From assembly GCF_000316625.1 (NCBI RefSeq), contig NC_019676.1, forward strand, positions 3,366,501 to 3,430,500: a DNA stretch of 64,000 bases. The letters are read 5' to 3'. The notes under the pieces are model-generated. The model worked only from the letters and a program-made list of their open reading frames with translations, was not told the DNA's origin and made no database searches. Below are positions 1 to 10,017 of the stretch, piece by piece. Source of the stretch: Nostoc sp. PCC 7107 (GTDB lineage: Bacteria; Cyanobacteriota; Cyanobacteriia; Cyanobacteriales; Nostocaceae). The first letter of the stretch is position 1, and every line of letters starts with the position of its first letter. The translations under genes were made by a program, and so were the position numbers.

Positions 1-162
1 CTTGATTTAGTGGACTTATGTATGGGGCGATCGCTCTTATCTATCAAGAAACACTACTCATAAAAAAATCTTACTAAATGTAAATAATTTTACATCTACA
101 GCAGGATGTCTATACTAAATCTCAAAACTTAAGATATATACTGTCTAATCCACATAACCGTT

Positions 163-1185
163 GTGATTCATCAACATTCTGACAGTATCATCAACCAGTC
201 GCTAGCAACAGCCTCAAACAAAGGTTATCAATTTAGCTGGTTTGATTGGTTTTGCCTTTGGTATCCGCCAGGATGGTTAGTTTTGTTTAACCGTCACTGG
301 CAACATTATCACAACGATCCCGATGGTTGGAACTGGTGGGAATATATATTATTTTTGCTACCTTGTGGGTTTTATTTAGCCCTGTTGATGCGATGGTTGC
401 GCTTAGGTTGTCGTTCACCAAGAAAAGAAGTCGGTGAATTTAATCCCAACTATCAACAAGCTTTTCGCCAAGAAATTTTAGCCCCCATCGTTAAATATTA
501 TTTTCGGGGAGAACTGCAACAAATTAATAACTTACCGTCAACAGGGCCGATGATTGTCGCTATGAATCATGCAGGGATGTGTTTTCCTTGGGATTTCCTG
601 ACTTTGGGTTATTTATTAAGTGAAACACGCCAATGGGTAGTGCAACCATTGGCCAGCGTATCGTTATTTGAACATCCTTGGATAATTTGGTGGCTACCTT
701 CGCAATGGTCGCAGGTTTTAGGTGGAGTGCGGGCAGAGATTGGTGATTTTGAGACGGCGATCGCTCAAGGTAAAATTTTACTATATGCAGCTGAAGGTAT
801 CCGCGGGCCGGGTAAAGGTTGGCACAAACGCTATCAATTGCAAAAATTTGATATCAGCTTTATACAATTGAGCGATCGCTATCATATCCCGATTTTGCCA
901 GTACTTTGCATCGGTAGCGAGTTTTTACATCCTTGGGCTATTAATAGTAAAAAATTACAACGCATAATTAAATTACCATTCTTACCCATATCTCCGTTAA
1001 TGCTGATTTTGCTTTTGTTTCCCTCAATGGGAATTTGGGCGATGAAAACTCGCTTACAATATTTTATCCAGCCTTTAGAACAGCAGATCAATTCGAGTAA
1101 AGACCGTGCAATTACTTATCAACAGGCGCAAAATTTTCGAGAGAAACTGCAAACTCAACTCCATCAGATTTTAGTTCAACGCTGA
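163..1185 (+). CDS. Lysophospholipid acyltransferase family protein (PlsC-like)
   Basis: Probably a membrane-associated 1-acyl-glycerol-phosphate acyltransferase-type enzyme acting in phospholipid synthesis. The N-terminal 80 residues are rich in Trp and hydrophobic residues and suggest one or two membrane segments. A PlsC-like core follows: NHAGMCFPWD near residue 135 is a variant of the NHx4D catalytic block, and AAEGIRGPGKGW near residue 210 stands where the family has its FPEGTR substrate block. The NH-to-D spacing is longer than usual, so the exact acyl substrate is uncertain. The start is a GTG at 163; no ATG lies nearby in frame. The gene stands alone, with the OmpR-type regulator convergent downstream. 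Confidence 0.7.
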   Translation: MIHQHSDSIINQSLATASNKGYQFSWFDWFCLWYPPGWLVLFNRHWQHYHNDPDGWNWWEYILFLLPCGFYLALLMRWLRLGCRSPRKEVGEFNPNYQQAFRQEILAPIVKYYFRGELQQINNLPSTGPMIVAMNHAGMCFPWDFLTLGYLLSETRQWVVQPLASVSLFEHPWIIWWLPSQWSQVLGGVRAEIGDFETAIAQGKILLYAAEGIRGPGKGWHKRYQLQKFDISFIQLSDRYHIPILPVLCIGSEFLHPWAINSKKLQRIIKLPFLPISPLMLILLLFPSMGIWAMKTRLQYFIQPLEQQINSSKDRAITYQQAQNFREKLQTQLHQILVQR

Positions 1186-1235
1186 GTAACGCTGAGGTAA
1201 ACGCAAAGGAAAAGGAGAGTTTTTATGAGTTGGAA

Positions 1236-1934
1236 TCATATAGTTTCTACAAAAGCAGTGCCGAAGCGATAACCTTTTCCGTAAACTGTGTGAATTAAAG
1301 TCGTTTCTTTCCCTACTTCAATTTTTCGGCGCAATAGGCGAATTAATGCAGCTATGACATTACTACTTGGTTGTTCTTCATTCTGCCAGAGATGTTCCAT
1401 TATTTGGGCATGAGTTAGCAACTGTCCTGTATGTTCCATGAAGTATTGCAGCAGTTGGCTTTCTTTTTGTGATAGTTCAATAATGCGTCCTTGACGATAA
1501 GCGACTTGGTTATCACAATCAAGTTCTAAATCAGCAACAACTAGCCTCCCGGAAGTAGTTTCATAGGTTTGCAAACCACTACGCCGCAATAAAGCCCTAA
1601 CTCGTGCTAATAATTCCCGTAATTCAAAGGGTTTGACTAAATAATCATCTGCACCAGCGTCTAAACCTTGCACGCGATCGTCTAAAGTATCTTTAGCAGT
1701 GAGAAACAGCACAGGGGTATTTTTGCCTTGTCGCCGCACTTCTTGGCAAATCTCCAATCCGGTTTTTCCTGGTAACATCCAATCTAAAATTAGTAAGTCA
1801 TAATTACTGGCTGTTGCCAATTGACCACCATTTGTCCCATTGTATGCCGCATCTACGGTGTAACCTTCACGAGTTAACACGCGACTTAAGGGGTCAGTTA
1901 ATTCTGCTTCGTCGTCAACTAATAAAATTCTCAT
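1236..1934 (-). CDS. OmpR/PhoB-family response regulator
   Basis: A two-domain transcription regulator of 232 residues. The N-terminal receiver begins MRILLVDDEAELTDP and has the acidic pair DDE, the phospho-acceptor Asp in LLILDWMLPG and the conserved Lys in YLVKPFEL. The C-terminal winged-helix domain ends in HTVYGKGYRFG, typical of OmpR/PhoB. The open frame runs further upstream to 2057, but that stretch overlaps the divergent hisG and has no receiver character, so the ATG at 1934 is the start. No partner kinase is adjacent, making it an orphan regulator here. It resembles the cyanobacterial RppA/NrsR group, but I cannot assign a specific name. Confidence 0.9.
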   Translation of the reverse strand: MRILLVDDEAELTDPLSRVLTREGYTVDAAYNGTNGGQLATASNYDLLILDWMLPGKTGLEICQEVRRQGKNTPVLFLTAKDTLDDRVQGLDAGADDYLVKPFELRELLARVRALLRRSGLQTYETTSGRLVVADLELDCDNQVAYRQGRIIELSQKESQLLQYFMEHTGQLLTHAQIMEHLWQNEEQPSSNVIAALIRLLRRKIEVGKETTLIHTVYGKGYRFGTAFVETI

Positions 1935-2010
1935 GCTGCTTATGGTAAGCAATCGAGATATTCTCAATAATAAATGAAATGCCAACACACTAAGGATATC
2001 AAGAAAAAGA

Positions 2011-2655
2011 ATGTTGACTGTTGCACTACCGAAAGGGGAACTACTGAAAAATAGCATCCGCCTATTACAATCTGTGGGATTAGATTTTAGTGCTTTTTTA
2101 GATTCTGGAAATCGCCAACTTCAGATTCTTGATGCTAGTGGACAAGCTAAGGGTTTGTTGGTACGCGCCCAGGATGTACCTGTCTATGTAGAATATGGTC
2201 AGGCACAGTTGGGTATTGTTGGTTATGATGTGTTGCGAGAGAAACAGCCACAAGTTGCACATTTAGTTGATTTGCAGTTTGGCTATTGTCGCATGTCGGT
2301 GGCAATTAAAGCATCAAGTCCTTACAAATCACCTTTAGATTTCCCGCCACATTGTCGAATTGCTTCTAAGTATGTGAATTGTGCTAGGGAATATTTTCAA
2401 AGTCTAGATTTACCTGTAGAAATAGTCCCCTTGTCCGGTTCGGTGGAACTTGGCCCAATTACAGGAATGTCAGAAGCAATTGTCGATTTGGTATCTACTG
2501 GGCGGACTCTGCGGGAAAATGGTTTAATCGAGCTTGAAACTTTGTATCACAGTACAGCGCGGTTGATTGGACATCCTTTAAGTTATCGAATTAATACAGG
2601 TAATTTGTGTGAATTGAGCGCTAAATTGCGAGAAGTGGCTTTAGTGGGGGTATAG
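2011..2655 (+). CDS. hisG: ATP phosphoribosyltransferase, short form (HisG-S)
   Basis: Catalyses the first step of histidine biosynthesis, joining ATP and PRPP to give phosphoribosyl-ATP. At 214 residues it is the short form, which lacks the C-terminal regulatory ACT-like domain and works with the HisZ subunit; hisZ is not in this window. The N-terminus [12 protein letters not shown] and the PRPP-binding region [23 protein letters not shown] near residue 150 are characteristic. The ATG at 2011 follows a purine-rich AAGAAAAAGA. It diverges from the response regulator across 76 bp. No other his gene is nearby, as is usual in cyanobacteria. Confidence 0.95.
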   Translation: MLTVALPKGELLKNSIRLLQSVGLDFSAFLDSGNRQLQILDASGQAKGLLVRAQDVPVYVEYGQAQLGIVGYDVLREKQPQVAHLVDLQFGYCRMSVAIKASSPYKSPLDFPPHCRIASKYVNCAREYFQSLDLPVEIVPLSGSVELGPITGMSEAIVDLVSTGRTLRENGLIELETLYHSTARLIGHPLSYRINTGNLCELSAKLREVALVGV

Positions 2656-2914
2656 GGGTATAGGGCGTAGGGTTTTTCTTCGCTACTTCCTATTGCCCAT
2701 TTTCTACTCTCTCATCTATTTTGTTTACACTAGAACTATCCCCAATCTTAAAGTATCGGGCGATCGCTTTCCTTTTTACAACCCAAAAATCTCACCAACT
2801 CCTCTGAAAAGTCAGAGTTAGTTAAATTTTTCAGTAAAGTAAAAGAATATTAATTAAAAATCACATCTTTCCCGACTTTTAATCAAACCTTTTTTGAGTT
2901 TTTCCCAAAAATTA
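2656..2914. other. Spacer between hisG and the sensor kinase, with degenerate G-rich repeats
   Basis: Just after the hisG stop there is an imperfect tandem array of the type GGGGTAT-AGGGGTAT-AGGGCGT-AGGG, a kind of short repeat common between Nostoc genes. A HIP1-like GGGCGATCGC lies near 2759. I see no coding potential and no clear terminator. Confidence 0.4.
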
Positions 2915-5224
2915 ATGCAAGCTGAATCTTATAATCACGAACAGGCGAGGCTAGAAGCTTTGCGCCGATATCATATTTTAGATACTGAACCAGAGCAACC
3001 GTACAACAATCTTGCCCAATTAGCAGCTTTTATTTGTGGTACTTCTATCGCTTTGGTAAATTTCATTGATGAAGACCGTCAATGGTTTAAAGCCAAACTT
3101 GGTATAGATGTGCCAGAAATGCCTCGGAATGTGGGATTATCTTATCTTTGCTTAGAACGCCAGGATATAGTAGTTGTCAAGGATACATTAGAAAACGAAG
3201 AATATGCTGTCAATCCCGCAGTAACCGGCTATCCATACATCCGGTTTTATGCAGGTGTACCTTTGATTTCTCCAGAGGGACAGATATTAGGAACTCTTTG
3301 TGCAATTGACCCAGCACCACGGGAACTAAACCAACAACAAATAGAGGCGCTGTTGGCTTTAGGTCGTCAGGTAATTAGTCAGTTAGAACTGAGGCGGAAT
3401 TTAGCCGAAAGGCAGCAAACTGAGGCGTTTTTACGGGAAAGTGACCAACGGCTGAAGTTAGCTTTGCAGGCGGCTAAACTAGGTTCTTGGCAACTTAACC
3501 TCAAAACATGGGAATTATCAGCTTCTAGTCAGTGCTATGTCAACTTTGGTCTGCCTTCAGAAACTGAGTTCACCTATAATACGCTATTGGAATGTATTCA
3601 TCCTGACGATCGCACTGATATGCAGGAGTGTGTCAGACAAGCAATCAAAAATCACAGCGATTATGAAGCAGAATATCGCTGTATTTGGACTGATAACACT
3701 ATTCATTGGATATTAGCGCGGGGTACTGTCATCTACGATAGTGAGAATCAGCCAATGCGGATGACTGGTGTCACCTTAGATGTGACTGACCGCAAGCAAG
3801 CAGAAGAAGAACTCAAACGGCAGAATTTGCGATCGCAGTTATTCGCTGAAATTACTCTAAAAATTCGAGAATCGTTACAATTAGAAGAAATTCTGCAAAC
3901 GACAGTTCAAGAAGTTCAAAAATTGCTGCACGCTGACCGAGTATTGATTTTTCAGCTTTGGCCTGATGGTTCAGGCACAGTATTAAAAGAAGCCGTTTTA
4001 CCGGGTTGGCCTGTGGTTTTAGGAAAAAACATTCTTGACCCTTGTGTTCAAGCAGACTACGTAGAAAAGTATCGTCAAGGACGCATCAGTGCAATTTTCG
4101 ATATTGAAAAAGCTGATATCCAAGACTGTCATCGAGAATTTCTCCAACAGTTTGGTGTCAAGGCGAACCTCGTAGTCCCAATTCTAATTCGAGATGGGAT
4201 TTGGGGCTTATTGATTGCTCATCAATGCGCTCACCCCCGCCACTGGACAAACTTTGAAACCCAATTATTACTCCAGTTAGCTAATCAAATTGGTATAGCT
4301 TTATCCCAAGCGCAACTTTTAGAACAAGAAACCCGCCATGTTCAAGAGTTAGCACGTTCCAATTCCGAGTTAGAACAGTTTGCTTATGTAGCTTCCCATG
4401 ATTTGCAAGAACCTTTGCGGATGGTGACGAGTTATTTACAACTACTAGAGAGGAAATACAGCAACCAACTAGACTCTACTGCGGATCAGTTTATCAACTA
4501 TGCCGTAGATGGAGCGCGGCGGATGCAAAACCTAATTAACGATTTGTTAAATTATTCACGGGTGACAACTCGCGGACAACCATTTGTGCAAGTTGATTGT
4601 GCAGAAATTTTACAGCAGGCGATCGCTAACCTAAAATTTGCTATAGAAGATAGTGGCGCAGAAATTACATATAATCATCTACCAGTCATCACAGCCGATC
4701 CGATACAATTAACACAAGTCTTGCAAAACCTCATCGGTAACGCCATCAAATTCCGCAGAGAAATACCACCACAGATTCATATTGAGGCTGTCAGAGCAGA
4801 TGAAGTAGGAGAGCAAGCAAGCAAGAGAGAATATACTACTCAACACTCAAAACTCAGCACTCAAAACTCAGCACGGGCTAAACGCCCCGCTACCGCTCTA
4901 AGCGCAGCCATGCCCGCAGGGCTTTACAGCACTCAGCACGGGCTGAACGCCCCGCTACCGCTAACAGCACTCAGCACTCAAAATGAATGGCTATTCTGTG
5001 TAAAAGATAATGGAATTGGCTTAGAACCACAGTACACTGAACGGATTTTTGTTATTTTTCAGCGTTTGCATGGTAGAAGTAAGTATCCAGGTACTGGTAT
5101 TGGTTTAGCAATTTGTAAGAAAATCATAGAACGCCACGGCGGACGTATCTGGGTTGAGTCAGAACCGGGTCAAGGCTCGAACTTCTACTTCACAATTCCA
5201 GATCAAGCAGGTCAACAATCGTGA
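2915..5224 (+). CDS. GAF-PAS-GAF sensor histidine kinase, candidate cyanobacteriochrome
   Basis: A soluble sensor kinase of 769 residues from the ATG at 2915; a TTG at 2894 would add seven. Order: GAF domain (about 20-160), PAS with PAC motif (about 175-300), a phytochrome-like GAF (about 305-463), HisKA with [10 protein letters not shown] (His 495), and HATPase with N box [10 protein letters not shown]1 DNGIGL and G2 GTGIGLAI. The second GAF has DPC at Cys 377 and DCH at Cys 405, 28 residues apart, the arrangement of DXCF-type cyanobacteriochromes. The ATPase domain carries about 60 extra residues between N box and G1, encoded by genomic repeat sequence. Its stop overlaps the GTG of the next gene, an Rcp1-like receiver, which is the likely phosphorylation partner. 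Confidence 0.88.
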   Translation: MQAESYNHEQARLEALRRYHILDTEPEQPYNNLAQLAAFICGTSIALVNFIDEDRQWFKAKLGIDVPEMPRNVGLSYLCLERQDIVVVKDTLENEEYAVNPAVTGYPYIRFYAGVPLISPEGQILGTLCAIDPAPRELNQQQIEALLALGRQVISQLELRRNLAERQQTEAFLRESDQRLKLALQAAKLGSWQLNLKTWELSASSQCYVNFGLPSETEFTYNTLLECIHPDDRTDMQECVRQAIKNHSDYEAEYRCIWTDNTIHWILARGTVIYDSENQPMRMTGVTLDVTDRKQAEEELKRQNLRSQLFAEITLKIRESLQLEEILQTTVQEVQKLLHADRVLIFQLWPDGSGTVLKEAVLPGWPVVLGKNILDPCVQADYVEKYRQGRISAIFDIEKADIQDCHREFLQQFGVKANLVVPILIRDGIWGLLIAHQCAHPRHWTNFETQLLLQLANQIGIALSQAQLLEQETRHVQELARSNSELEQFAYVASHDLQEPLRMVTSYLQLLERKYSNQLDSTADQFINYAVDGARRMQNLINDLLNYSRVTTRGQPFVQVDCAEILQQAIANLKFAIEDSGAEITYNHLPVITADPIQLTQVLQNLIGNAIKFRREIPPQIHIEAVRADEVGEQASKREYTTQHSKLSTQNSARAKRPATALSAAMPAGLYSTQHGLNAPLPLTALSTQNEWLFCVKDNGIGLEPQYTERIFVIFQRLHGRSKYPGTGIGLAICKKIIERHGGRIWVESEPGQGSNFYFTIPDQAGQQS
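4802..4984 (+). repeat. In-frame repeat insertion in the kinase ATPase domain
   Basis: This stretch is built from short genomic repeats: ACTCAACACTCAAAACTCAGC-type heptad units and two near-identical 27-bp copies of a block containing AACGCCCCGCTACCGCT, at 4871-4897 and 4936-4962, separated by a different unit containing GCAGCCATGCCCGCAGG. It stays in frame and encodes a Ser/Thr/Gln/Ala-rich segment, unlike conserved ATPase sequence. It lies between the N box and the G1 box. Confidence 0.85.
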
Positions 5225-5667
5225 ATAATAAACCAATAATTATGCCAATTGAGGTTTTGTTAGTCGAAGATAATCCTGGCGATGCTGAACTTACGCGCAT
5301 TGCTCTACAAGATAGCAAAATCTCAATTAACCTAAATATTGTAGAAGATGGCGTAGAGGCAATGGCATTTTTACGTAAACAGGACAGCTATACCAGAAAA
5401 CCCCATCCTGATATTGTCTTGTTGGATTTAAACTTACCCAGAAAAGATGGACGGGAGGTACTCGCAGAAATGAAATCTGACGACCATCTCAAACGAATTC
5501 CCGTCGTTGTGCTGACCACTTCTCAGTCAGAAGAAGATATACTTAAAGCTTATAACTTAGCTGCCAATTGCTATATCACCAAGCCAGTAGATTTTGATCA
5601 ATTCGTTAAAATTGTACAATCCATCGAAAATTTTTGGTTTGCGATCGTAAAACTGCCGCCGGAGTAA
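5221..5667 (+). CDS. Rcp1-like single-domain response regulator
   Basis: A stand-alone receiver of 148 residues, the kind of partner used by cyanobacterial phytochromes (Rcp1 type). It has [14 protein letters not shown] with the acidic pair, phospho-acceptor Asp in [14 protein letters not shown], and the switch residues VLTTS and ITKPVD. There is no output domain, so it probably relays phosphate or signals by protein contact. The GTG at 5221 overlaps the upstream kinase stop as GTGA, which favours translational coupling; an in-frame ATG at 5242 is an alternative start. The next gene begins only 5 bp after its stop, so all three genes look like one operon. Confidence 0.9.
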   Translation: MNNKPIIMPIEVLLVEDNPGDAELTRIALQDSKISINLNIVEDGVEAMAFLRKQDSYTRKPHPDIVLLDLNLPRKDGREVLAEMKSDDHLKRIPVVVLTTSQSEEDILKAYNLAANCYITKPVDFDQFVKIVQSIENFWFAIVKLPPE

Positions 5668-5672
5668 GGGAT

Positions 5673-7940
5673 ATGGCAGGAGAATTAATAAAAGTCTTAT
5701 TAGTGGAAGATAACCCTGGGGATGTTTTTCTCTTACAAGAGTTATTAAGAGAAATTAATACGGTGAAGGTAGAGTTGTGTCCCGTTGAGCAATTGTCAGA
5801 AGCACTCAAGTTGTTAGTATACGATAGTTTTGATTTGATGTTGCTAGACCTGTCTCTACCTGACAGTCAAGGTATTGATACATTTGTTAATGCTGCTCGC
5901 CAAGCAAAAGCTACGCCAATTATTGTGCTAACAGGTTTAGATGACGAAACCCTAGCATTACGCGCTATGCAAGAAGGAGCGCAAGATTATTTAGTCAAAG
6001 GAAAAGTAACTGGTGACTTGTTAGTGCGCTCTATGCGCTACGCTATTGAGCGTCAACGTATCGAGGATGCCCTACGTCAAAGCGAGGAAAGATTTCGCGT
6101 AGCCCTGAAAAATTCACCGATTTTTGTGTTCAATCAAGATAAAGAGTTACGTTACACCTGGGTTTATAACTCTATTTCTGGGTGGACAACACAAGATATG
6201 TTGGGCAAACATGACTCAGAACTGCTCCCAGATGAAGATGCTCAAAATTTGACCACTATTAAAAAAGATGTGCTGACTACAGGTATAGGTACCAGAGCAG
6301 AAGTAGCGTTAACTACTCCTCAAGGCATTCGTTATTATGATTTGACTGTTGAGCCATTGCGGAATGAATCGCAAGATATTGTGGGGATAACTTGCGCTAG
6401 TATCGATATCAGCGAAAACAAACAAGCTGAGGCAAAAATCCGCGAACAAGCCGCATTATTAGACATTACCACCGATGCTATTTGTGTACGCGATTTAGAA
6501 AATAAAATTCTGTTTTGGAACAAAGGTGCGGAAAATCTTTATGGTTGGCAAGCATCAGAGGCTTGGGGTAAAAATGTCAGCGAGTTATTGTTTGATGAAT
6601 CTTGTCCAGAATTTGAAGCAGCTTGGTTAAACGTTATCAGTAAAGGTAAGTGGCAAGGTGAATTAACAAAACGCACTAAAACAGGTAAGGAAGTATTAGT
6701 TGCTAGTCGCTGGAGTTTAGTACGTGATTCCCACGGAAAACCCCAATCAATTCTAACTGTTGATACAGATATTACTGAGAAACAACACTTAGAAGCGCAG
6801 TTATTTCGCGCCCAACGGATGGAAAGCATTGGGACTTTAGCCAGTGGTATCGCCCACGACCTCAACAATATCCTTACGCCGATTTTAGCGGGAGCGCAAC
6901 TATTACCACTGAAATTCCCTGATGCTGATGAGCGAACGCAACATTTGTTAGAAATTTTAGAAATTAATGCCAAACGAGGCGCAGATTTAGTTAAGCAGGT
7001 ACTATCATTTGCGCGGGGTGTAGAAGGTCAACGCATCAATTTGCAACCCAGACACTTAATTGTAGAAGTCGCCAAGATTTTAAAAGAGACTATACCAAAA
7101 TCTATTGAGGTTTGTCTGGACTTATCACCTCACTTGTGGACGGTATCTGGAGATAGTACCCAACTCCATCAAGTGCTGATGAATCTCTGCGTCAACGCCC
7201 GTGATGCCATGCCTGATGGTGGTACTTTAACTATTACGGCTGAAAATTTATTAATTGATGAAAATTATGCCCGAATGAATTTAGATGCCAAAGTCGGCCC
7301 CTATACAGTGATTAGTGTCTGCGATACTGGGATTGGTATTCCCGAAGAAATTTTAGATAGAATTTTTGAGCCATTTTTCACTACTAAAGCAGTAGGACAA
7401 GGTACAGGTTTAGGACTTTCCACGGTTTTGGGAATTGTGAAAAGTCATGGTGGCTTTGTAAGTGTAGAAAGTCAAGTAGCAAATGGTACTTGTTTTAGGG
7501 TTTATTTACCAGCGGTTGGTGAACAGGAAACCTTTTGCCAAGAAGAAATGACACTGCAAGTAGGTCATGGAGAATTAATTTTGATAGTGGATGATGAACC
7601 CTCAATTCAGGAGATTACGAGAACATCTCTAGAAACTCATGACTACAAAACTTTAATTGCTGGTGATGGCATTGAGGCGATCGCTCAATATGCCAAAAAT
7701 GCCGATAAAATTAACGTTGTCCTCATGGATATTATGTTGCCCTCATTAGATGGGGTAACTGCAATCCGTACTTTACAAAAAATAAACCCCCAAGTCAAAG
7801 TTATTGCCACCAGCGGATTCATGCCTAAAGATAAATTGGCAGAAATTATGAAAATTGGGGTCAAGAAATTCTTATCTAAACCCTATACTGTGAATGAATT
7901 ATTGCTGAGTTTGCAAGAGATTCTCAACGAAGATGTTTGA
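5673..7940 (+). CDS. Hybrid histidine kinase, REC-PAS-PAS-HisKA-HATPase-REC
   Basis: A cytoplasmic hybrid kinase of 755 residues. A receiver opens the protein (phospho-Asp 59 in [12 protein letters not shown]), followed by two PAS domains (about 135-250 and 260-375), a HisKA helix with GIAHDLNN (His 395), an HATPase with DTGIGIP and GTGLGLSTV, and a second receiver at the C-terminus with [10 protein letters not shown] and LSKPY. The frame is open from a GTG at 5634, but the ATG at 5673, just behind GGAG and AGGG, gives a protein starting at the receiver and follows the preceding stop by 5 bp. The double receiver and the operon context suggest a multistep phosphorelay with the two upstream genes. 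Confidence 0.9.
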   Translation: MAGELIKVLLVEDNPGDVFLLQELLREINTVKVELCPVEQLSEALKLLVYDSFDLMLLDLSLPDSQGIDTFVNAARQAKATPIIVLTGLDDETLALRAMQEGAQDYLVKGKVTGDLLVRSMRYAIERQRIEDALRQSEERFRVALKNSPIFVFNQDKELRYTWVYNSISGWTTQDMLGKHDSELLPDEDAQNLTTIKKDVLTTGIGTRAEVALTTPQGIRYYDLTVEPLRNESQDIVGITCASIDISENKQAEAKIREQAALLDITTDAICVRDLENKILFWNKGAENLYGWQASEAWGKNVSELLFDESCPEFEAAWLNVISKGKWQGELTKRTKTGKEVLVASRWSLVRDSHGKPQSILTVDTDITEKQHLEAQLFRAQRMESIGTLASGIAHDLNNILTPILAGAQLLPLKFPDADERTQHLLEILEINAKRGADLVKQVLSFARGVEGQRINLQPRHLIVEVAKILKETIPKSIEVCLDLSPHLWTVSGDSTQLHQVLMNLCVNARDAMPDGGTLTITAENLLIDENYARMNLDAKVGPYTVISVCDTGIGIPEEILDRIFEPFFTTKAVGQGTGLGLSTVLGIVKSHGGFVSVESQVANGTCFRVYLPAVGEQETFCQEEMTLQVGHGELILIVDDEPSIQEITRTSLETHDYKTLIAGDGIEAIAQYAKNADKINVVLMDIMLPSLDGVTAIRTLQKINPQVKVIATSGFMPKDKLAEIMKIGVKKFLSKPYTVNELLLSLQEILNEDV

Positions 7941-7943
7941 TGG

Positions 7944-8255
7944 TCAAGCACTTTGCTCATGTTCTATTGGCGCAAGCTGAATCACTACCCGTTGCTTAAG
8001 GACATGAGCAATTTTTTGCAGCATTGAAAGAGAATGTCCTTCGTAATCAGCATCTTCCAATCTGGCAATTACAGGCTGTTTGGTACCAACAAGTTCCGCT
8101 AGTTGCTTCTGTGTTAATCCTGCATTTGTTCTGGCTTCATAAATCAGCTGTGCAACTTCTGCATTAAGTGAGGCTTCCTCTACTAATGCTTGAAGTTCAA
8201 AATCACTGTTGGTTATTTTGTCAATAATTTTGATTGCATCGCTAGTCTTGTCCAT
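7944..8255 (-). CDS. HigA-like XRE-family antitoxin
   Basis: A 103-residue protein with a Cro/C1-type helix-turn-helix in AGLTQKQLAELVGTKQPVIA and a following DADYEGHSLSMLQKIAHVL segment. The N-terminal 40 residues are acidic and probably bind the toxin. It is the second gene of a toxin-first pair, its start overlapping the toxin's end by 14 bp, the arrangement of higBA modules. By analogy it neutralises the toxin and represses its own promoter. It ends 3 bp from the convergent hybrid kinase. Confidence 0.88.
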   Translation of the reverse strand: MDKTSDAIKIIDKITNSDFELQALVEEASLNAEVAQLIYEARTNAGLTQKQLAELVGTKQPVIARLEDADYEGHSLSMLQKIAHVLKQRVVIQLAPIEHEQSA

Positions 8256-8640
8256 CTCTTTGTTCTTTTACGTAGGTGTGAACTTCTGGGTTTTTTTCAA
8301 ATACAAGCTTGCGTGCGATCGCTCGTTCGATATCAATTGGCGGTACAGATGTGTCTTCTTTTATGATTGCATGTGCCAGAATTGCCACATTTTGACCATG
8401 AAAAAAGTAAAGAATGCGGTACTGAACATGAATATGCTTTGCCCGAAGCTCATATATACCATCGCGCAAGTAATCAACAGCTGGACGACGAAGTTCGTAT
8501 CCTGATGCTCCAAGTTGTTTGATTCGAGCAACACAGTTTGCATAACCTTTGCGGTCTTCCTGCAAAAGTCTTGTCAACCAATCCAGCACAGGAACTTCCC
8601 CTTCCTCTTCTTGGTAGAAAACAACACGGGTTTCAGGCAC
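8242..8640 (-). CDS. HigB-like / phage Gp49-like RelE-superfamily toxin
   Basis: A 132-residue protein of the phage-derived Gp49-like (RelE/HigB) family, whose members cleave mRNA on the ribosome. The family signature is visible in VLDWLTRLLQ, LRDGIYELRAKHIHVQYRILYFF with basic and aromatic residues, and the following ILAHAIIKE. The C-terminal 25 residues, after the usual family end, are charged. The start is a GTG at 8640. It precedes the XRE antitoxin and overlaps it, so the two are translated together. Confidence 0.85.
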   Translation of the reverse strand: MPETRVVFYQEEEGEVPVLDWLTRLLQEDRKGYANCVARIKQLGASGYELRRPAVDYLRDGIYELRAKHIHVQYRILYFFHGQNVAILAHAIIKEDTSVPPIDIERAIARKLVFEKNPEVHTYVKEQRDGQD

Positions 8641-8727
8641 AACTTACATTTATATTATATCAATATTGTTATATTAATGTACGGGAAACAAAACAAACAA
8701 ACTAAACAAAGTTTCCTAAAATCAAAA

Positions 8728-9732
8728 TTAAGTCTTCCCACTACCAATCAAATACAACAACGCCATCCTTACAGCTACACCACTGGTAACTTGTGACTGA
8801 ATCAAGCTAAATTCTGGGTCATCCATTAAATCAGAGCTAATTTCTACCCCGCGATTTACAGGGCCAGGGTGTAAGACTTTCACATTGGGTTTACACAGTT
8901 GCAATTTTTGTCGGTTAATGCCAAATAACTGATGATATTCTCGCAAACTGGGGAGTAAATGGGCTGTCATCCGTTCTTTTTGCAAGCGCAGAGTCATAAC
9001 AAAATCAGCATCTTGCAAGGCTGGTTCTAATTGCCAGTGTACAAATAATTGCCCATTCAGTGTGTCTGTTTTCTCACTATATGTATACTCAGCAAATAAT
9101 TTGGGTAAAAGCGTCGGTGGTGCAGCAAGATGCACTTGTGCGCCACTGGCAATTAAACTCCAAATATTCGATCGCGCTACACGAGAATGTAAAATATCCC
9201 CTACGATCGCAATTTTTTTCCCTGCCAACATTTCGATATTGGGGCGATCGCGGTCAATTAAAGTACAAATGGTAAATAAATCAAGCAATGCTTGAGAAGG
9301 ATGTTCATGTTGTCCATCACCAGCATTCAACACACTAACTCGCACACCCAAACGATCCATTTCTTGGGCGATCGCATTTGGTACACCTGCTTCTTTATGG
9401 CGGATGACCATAATATCAGTACCCATCGCTAAATAAGTCTTGGCTGTATCGAGAATTGTCTCGCCCTTGGTCATTGAAGATGTCGAAGCTGCAAAATTTA
9501 AGGTATCTGCACTTAAACGTTTCGCCGCCAGTTCAAAACTACTGCGAGTGCGGGTAGAAGGTTCAAAAAATAAATTCGCTACCACCTGTCCTTGCAAGGT
9601 TGGTACTTTCTTTGTTCGTCGTGATAGCACTTCTTGAAAGCTGGCAGCAGTTTGTAAAACAGTATTGTATTCAGCAGTAGTAAAATCAGCTAGGGAAATT
9701 ACGTGATGACGATTCCAGGTGGTAGTAGGCAT
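8728..9732 (-). CDS. pyrB: Aspartate carbamoyltransferase catalytic subunit
   Basis: Second step of pyrimidine synthesis: carbamoyl phosphate plus aspartate to carbamoyl aspartate. The carbamoyl-phosphate site [24 protein letters not shown] and the aspartate-binding RLQKERM and LHPGPVNRG regions are all present. At 334 residues from the ATG at 9732 ([11 protein letters not shown]) it has the usual cyanobacterial length. The frame remains open to 9789, but the extra 19 codons are a genomic repeat (GCGTAGACGCGTAGCGGC), so the longer start is unlikely. No pyrI or other pyrimidine gene is adjacent. Confidence 0.95.
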   Translation of the reverse strand: MPTTTWNRHHVISLADFTTAEYNTVLQTAASFQEVLSRRTKKVPTLQGQVVANLFFEPSTRTRSSFELAAKRLSADTLNFAASTSSMTKGETILDTAKTYLAMGTDIMVIRHKEAGVPNAIAQEMDRLGVRVSVLNAGDGQHEHPSQALLDLFTICTLIDRDRPNIEMLAGKKIAIVGDILHSRVARSNIWSLIASGAQVHLAAPPTLLPKLFAEYTYSEKTDTLNGQLFVHWQLEPALQDADFVMTLRLQKERMTAHLLPSLREYHQLFGINRQKLQLCKPNVKVLHPGPVNRGVEISSDLMDDPEFSLIQSQVTSGVAVRMALLYLIGSGKT

Positions 9733-9789
9733 AAACTGTGCGTTGCGGTGTAAAGATGCGTAGACGCGTAGCGGCTTGTCCGTAGACAT
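9733..9789. repeat. Dispersed palindromic repeat upstream of pyrB
   Basis: Contains GATGCGTAGACGCGTAGCGG followed by CTTGTCCGTAGACATCGC, a repeat type frequent in Nostoc spacers. It directly abuts the pyrB start and creates a false open N-terminal extension with an upstream ATG. Confidence 0.6.
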
Positions 9790-10017
9790 CGCTTCTCTAC
9801 CAATATTTACTTTAAGTATGCAGAGGTAATGATAGCACTTGATTTAAACATAAAGACCAATATCGCATTGCACTAAGTTGAGCAGAAACCGCGCATTAGG
9901 CTCTTGGTTGGTGATATTTGAGTAGAAATAGGATTAATCGATGTTGAATTATAGGGCTGCAAATTGCAATTAGTATAAGACAAAACCTCTCAAAATTAAT
10001 CAGACAGACCAGGCGTT

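Noticed and set aside
1935-2057. N-terminal extension of the OmpR-type regulator
   Set aside because: It overlaps the divergent hisG, lacks receiver sequence and the ATG at 1934 begins the conserved MRILLVDD.
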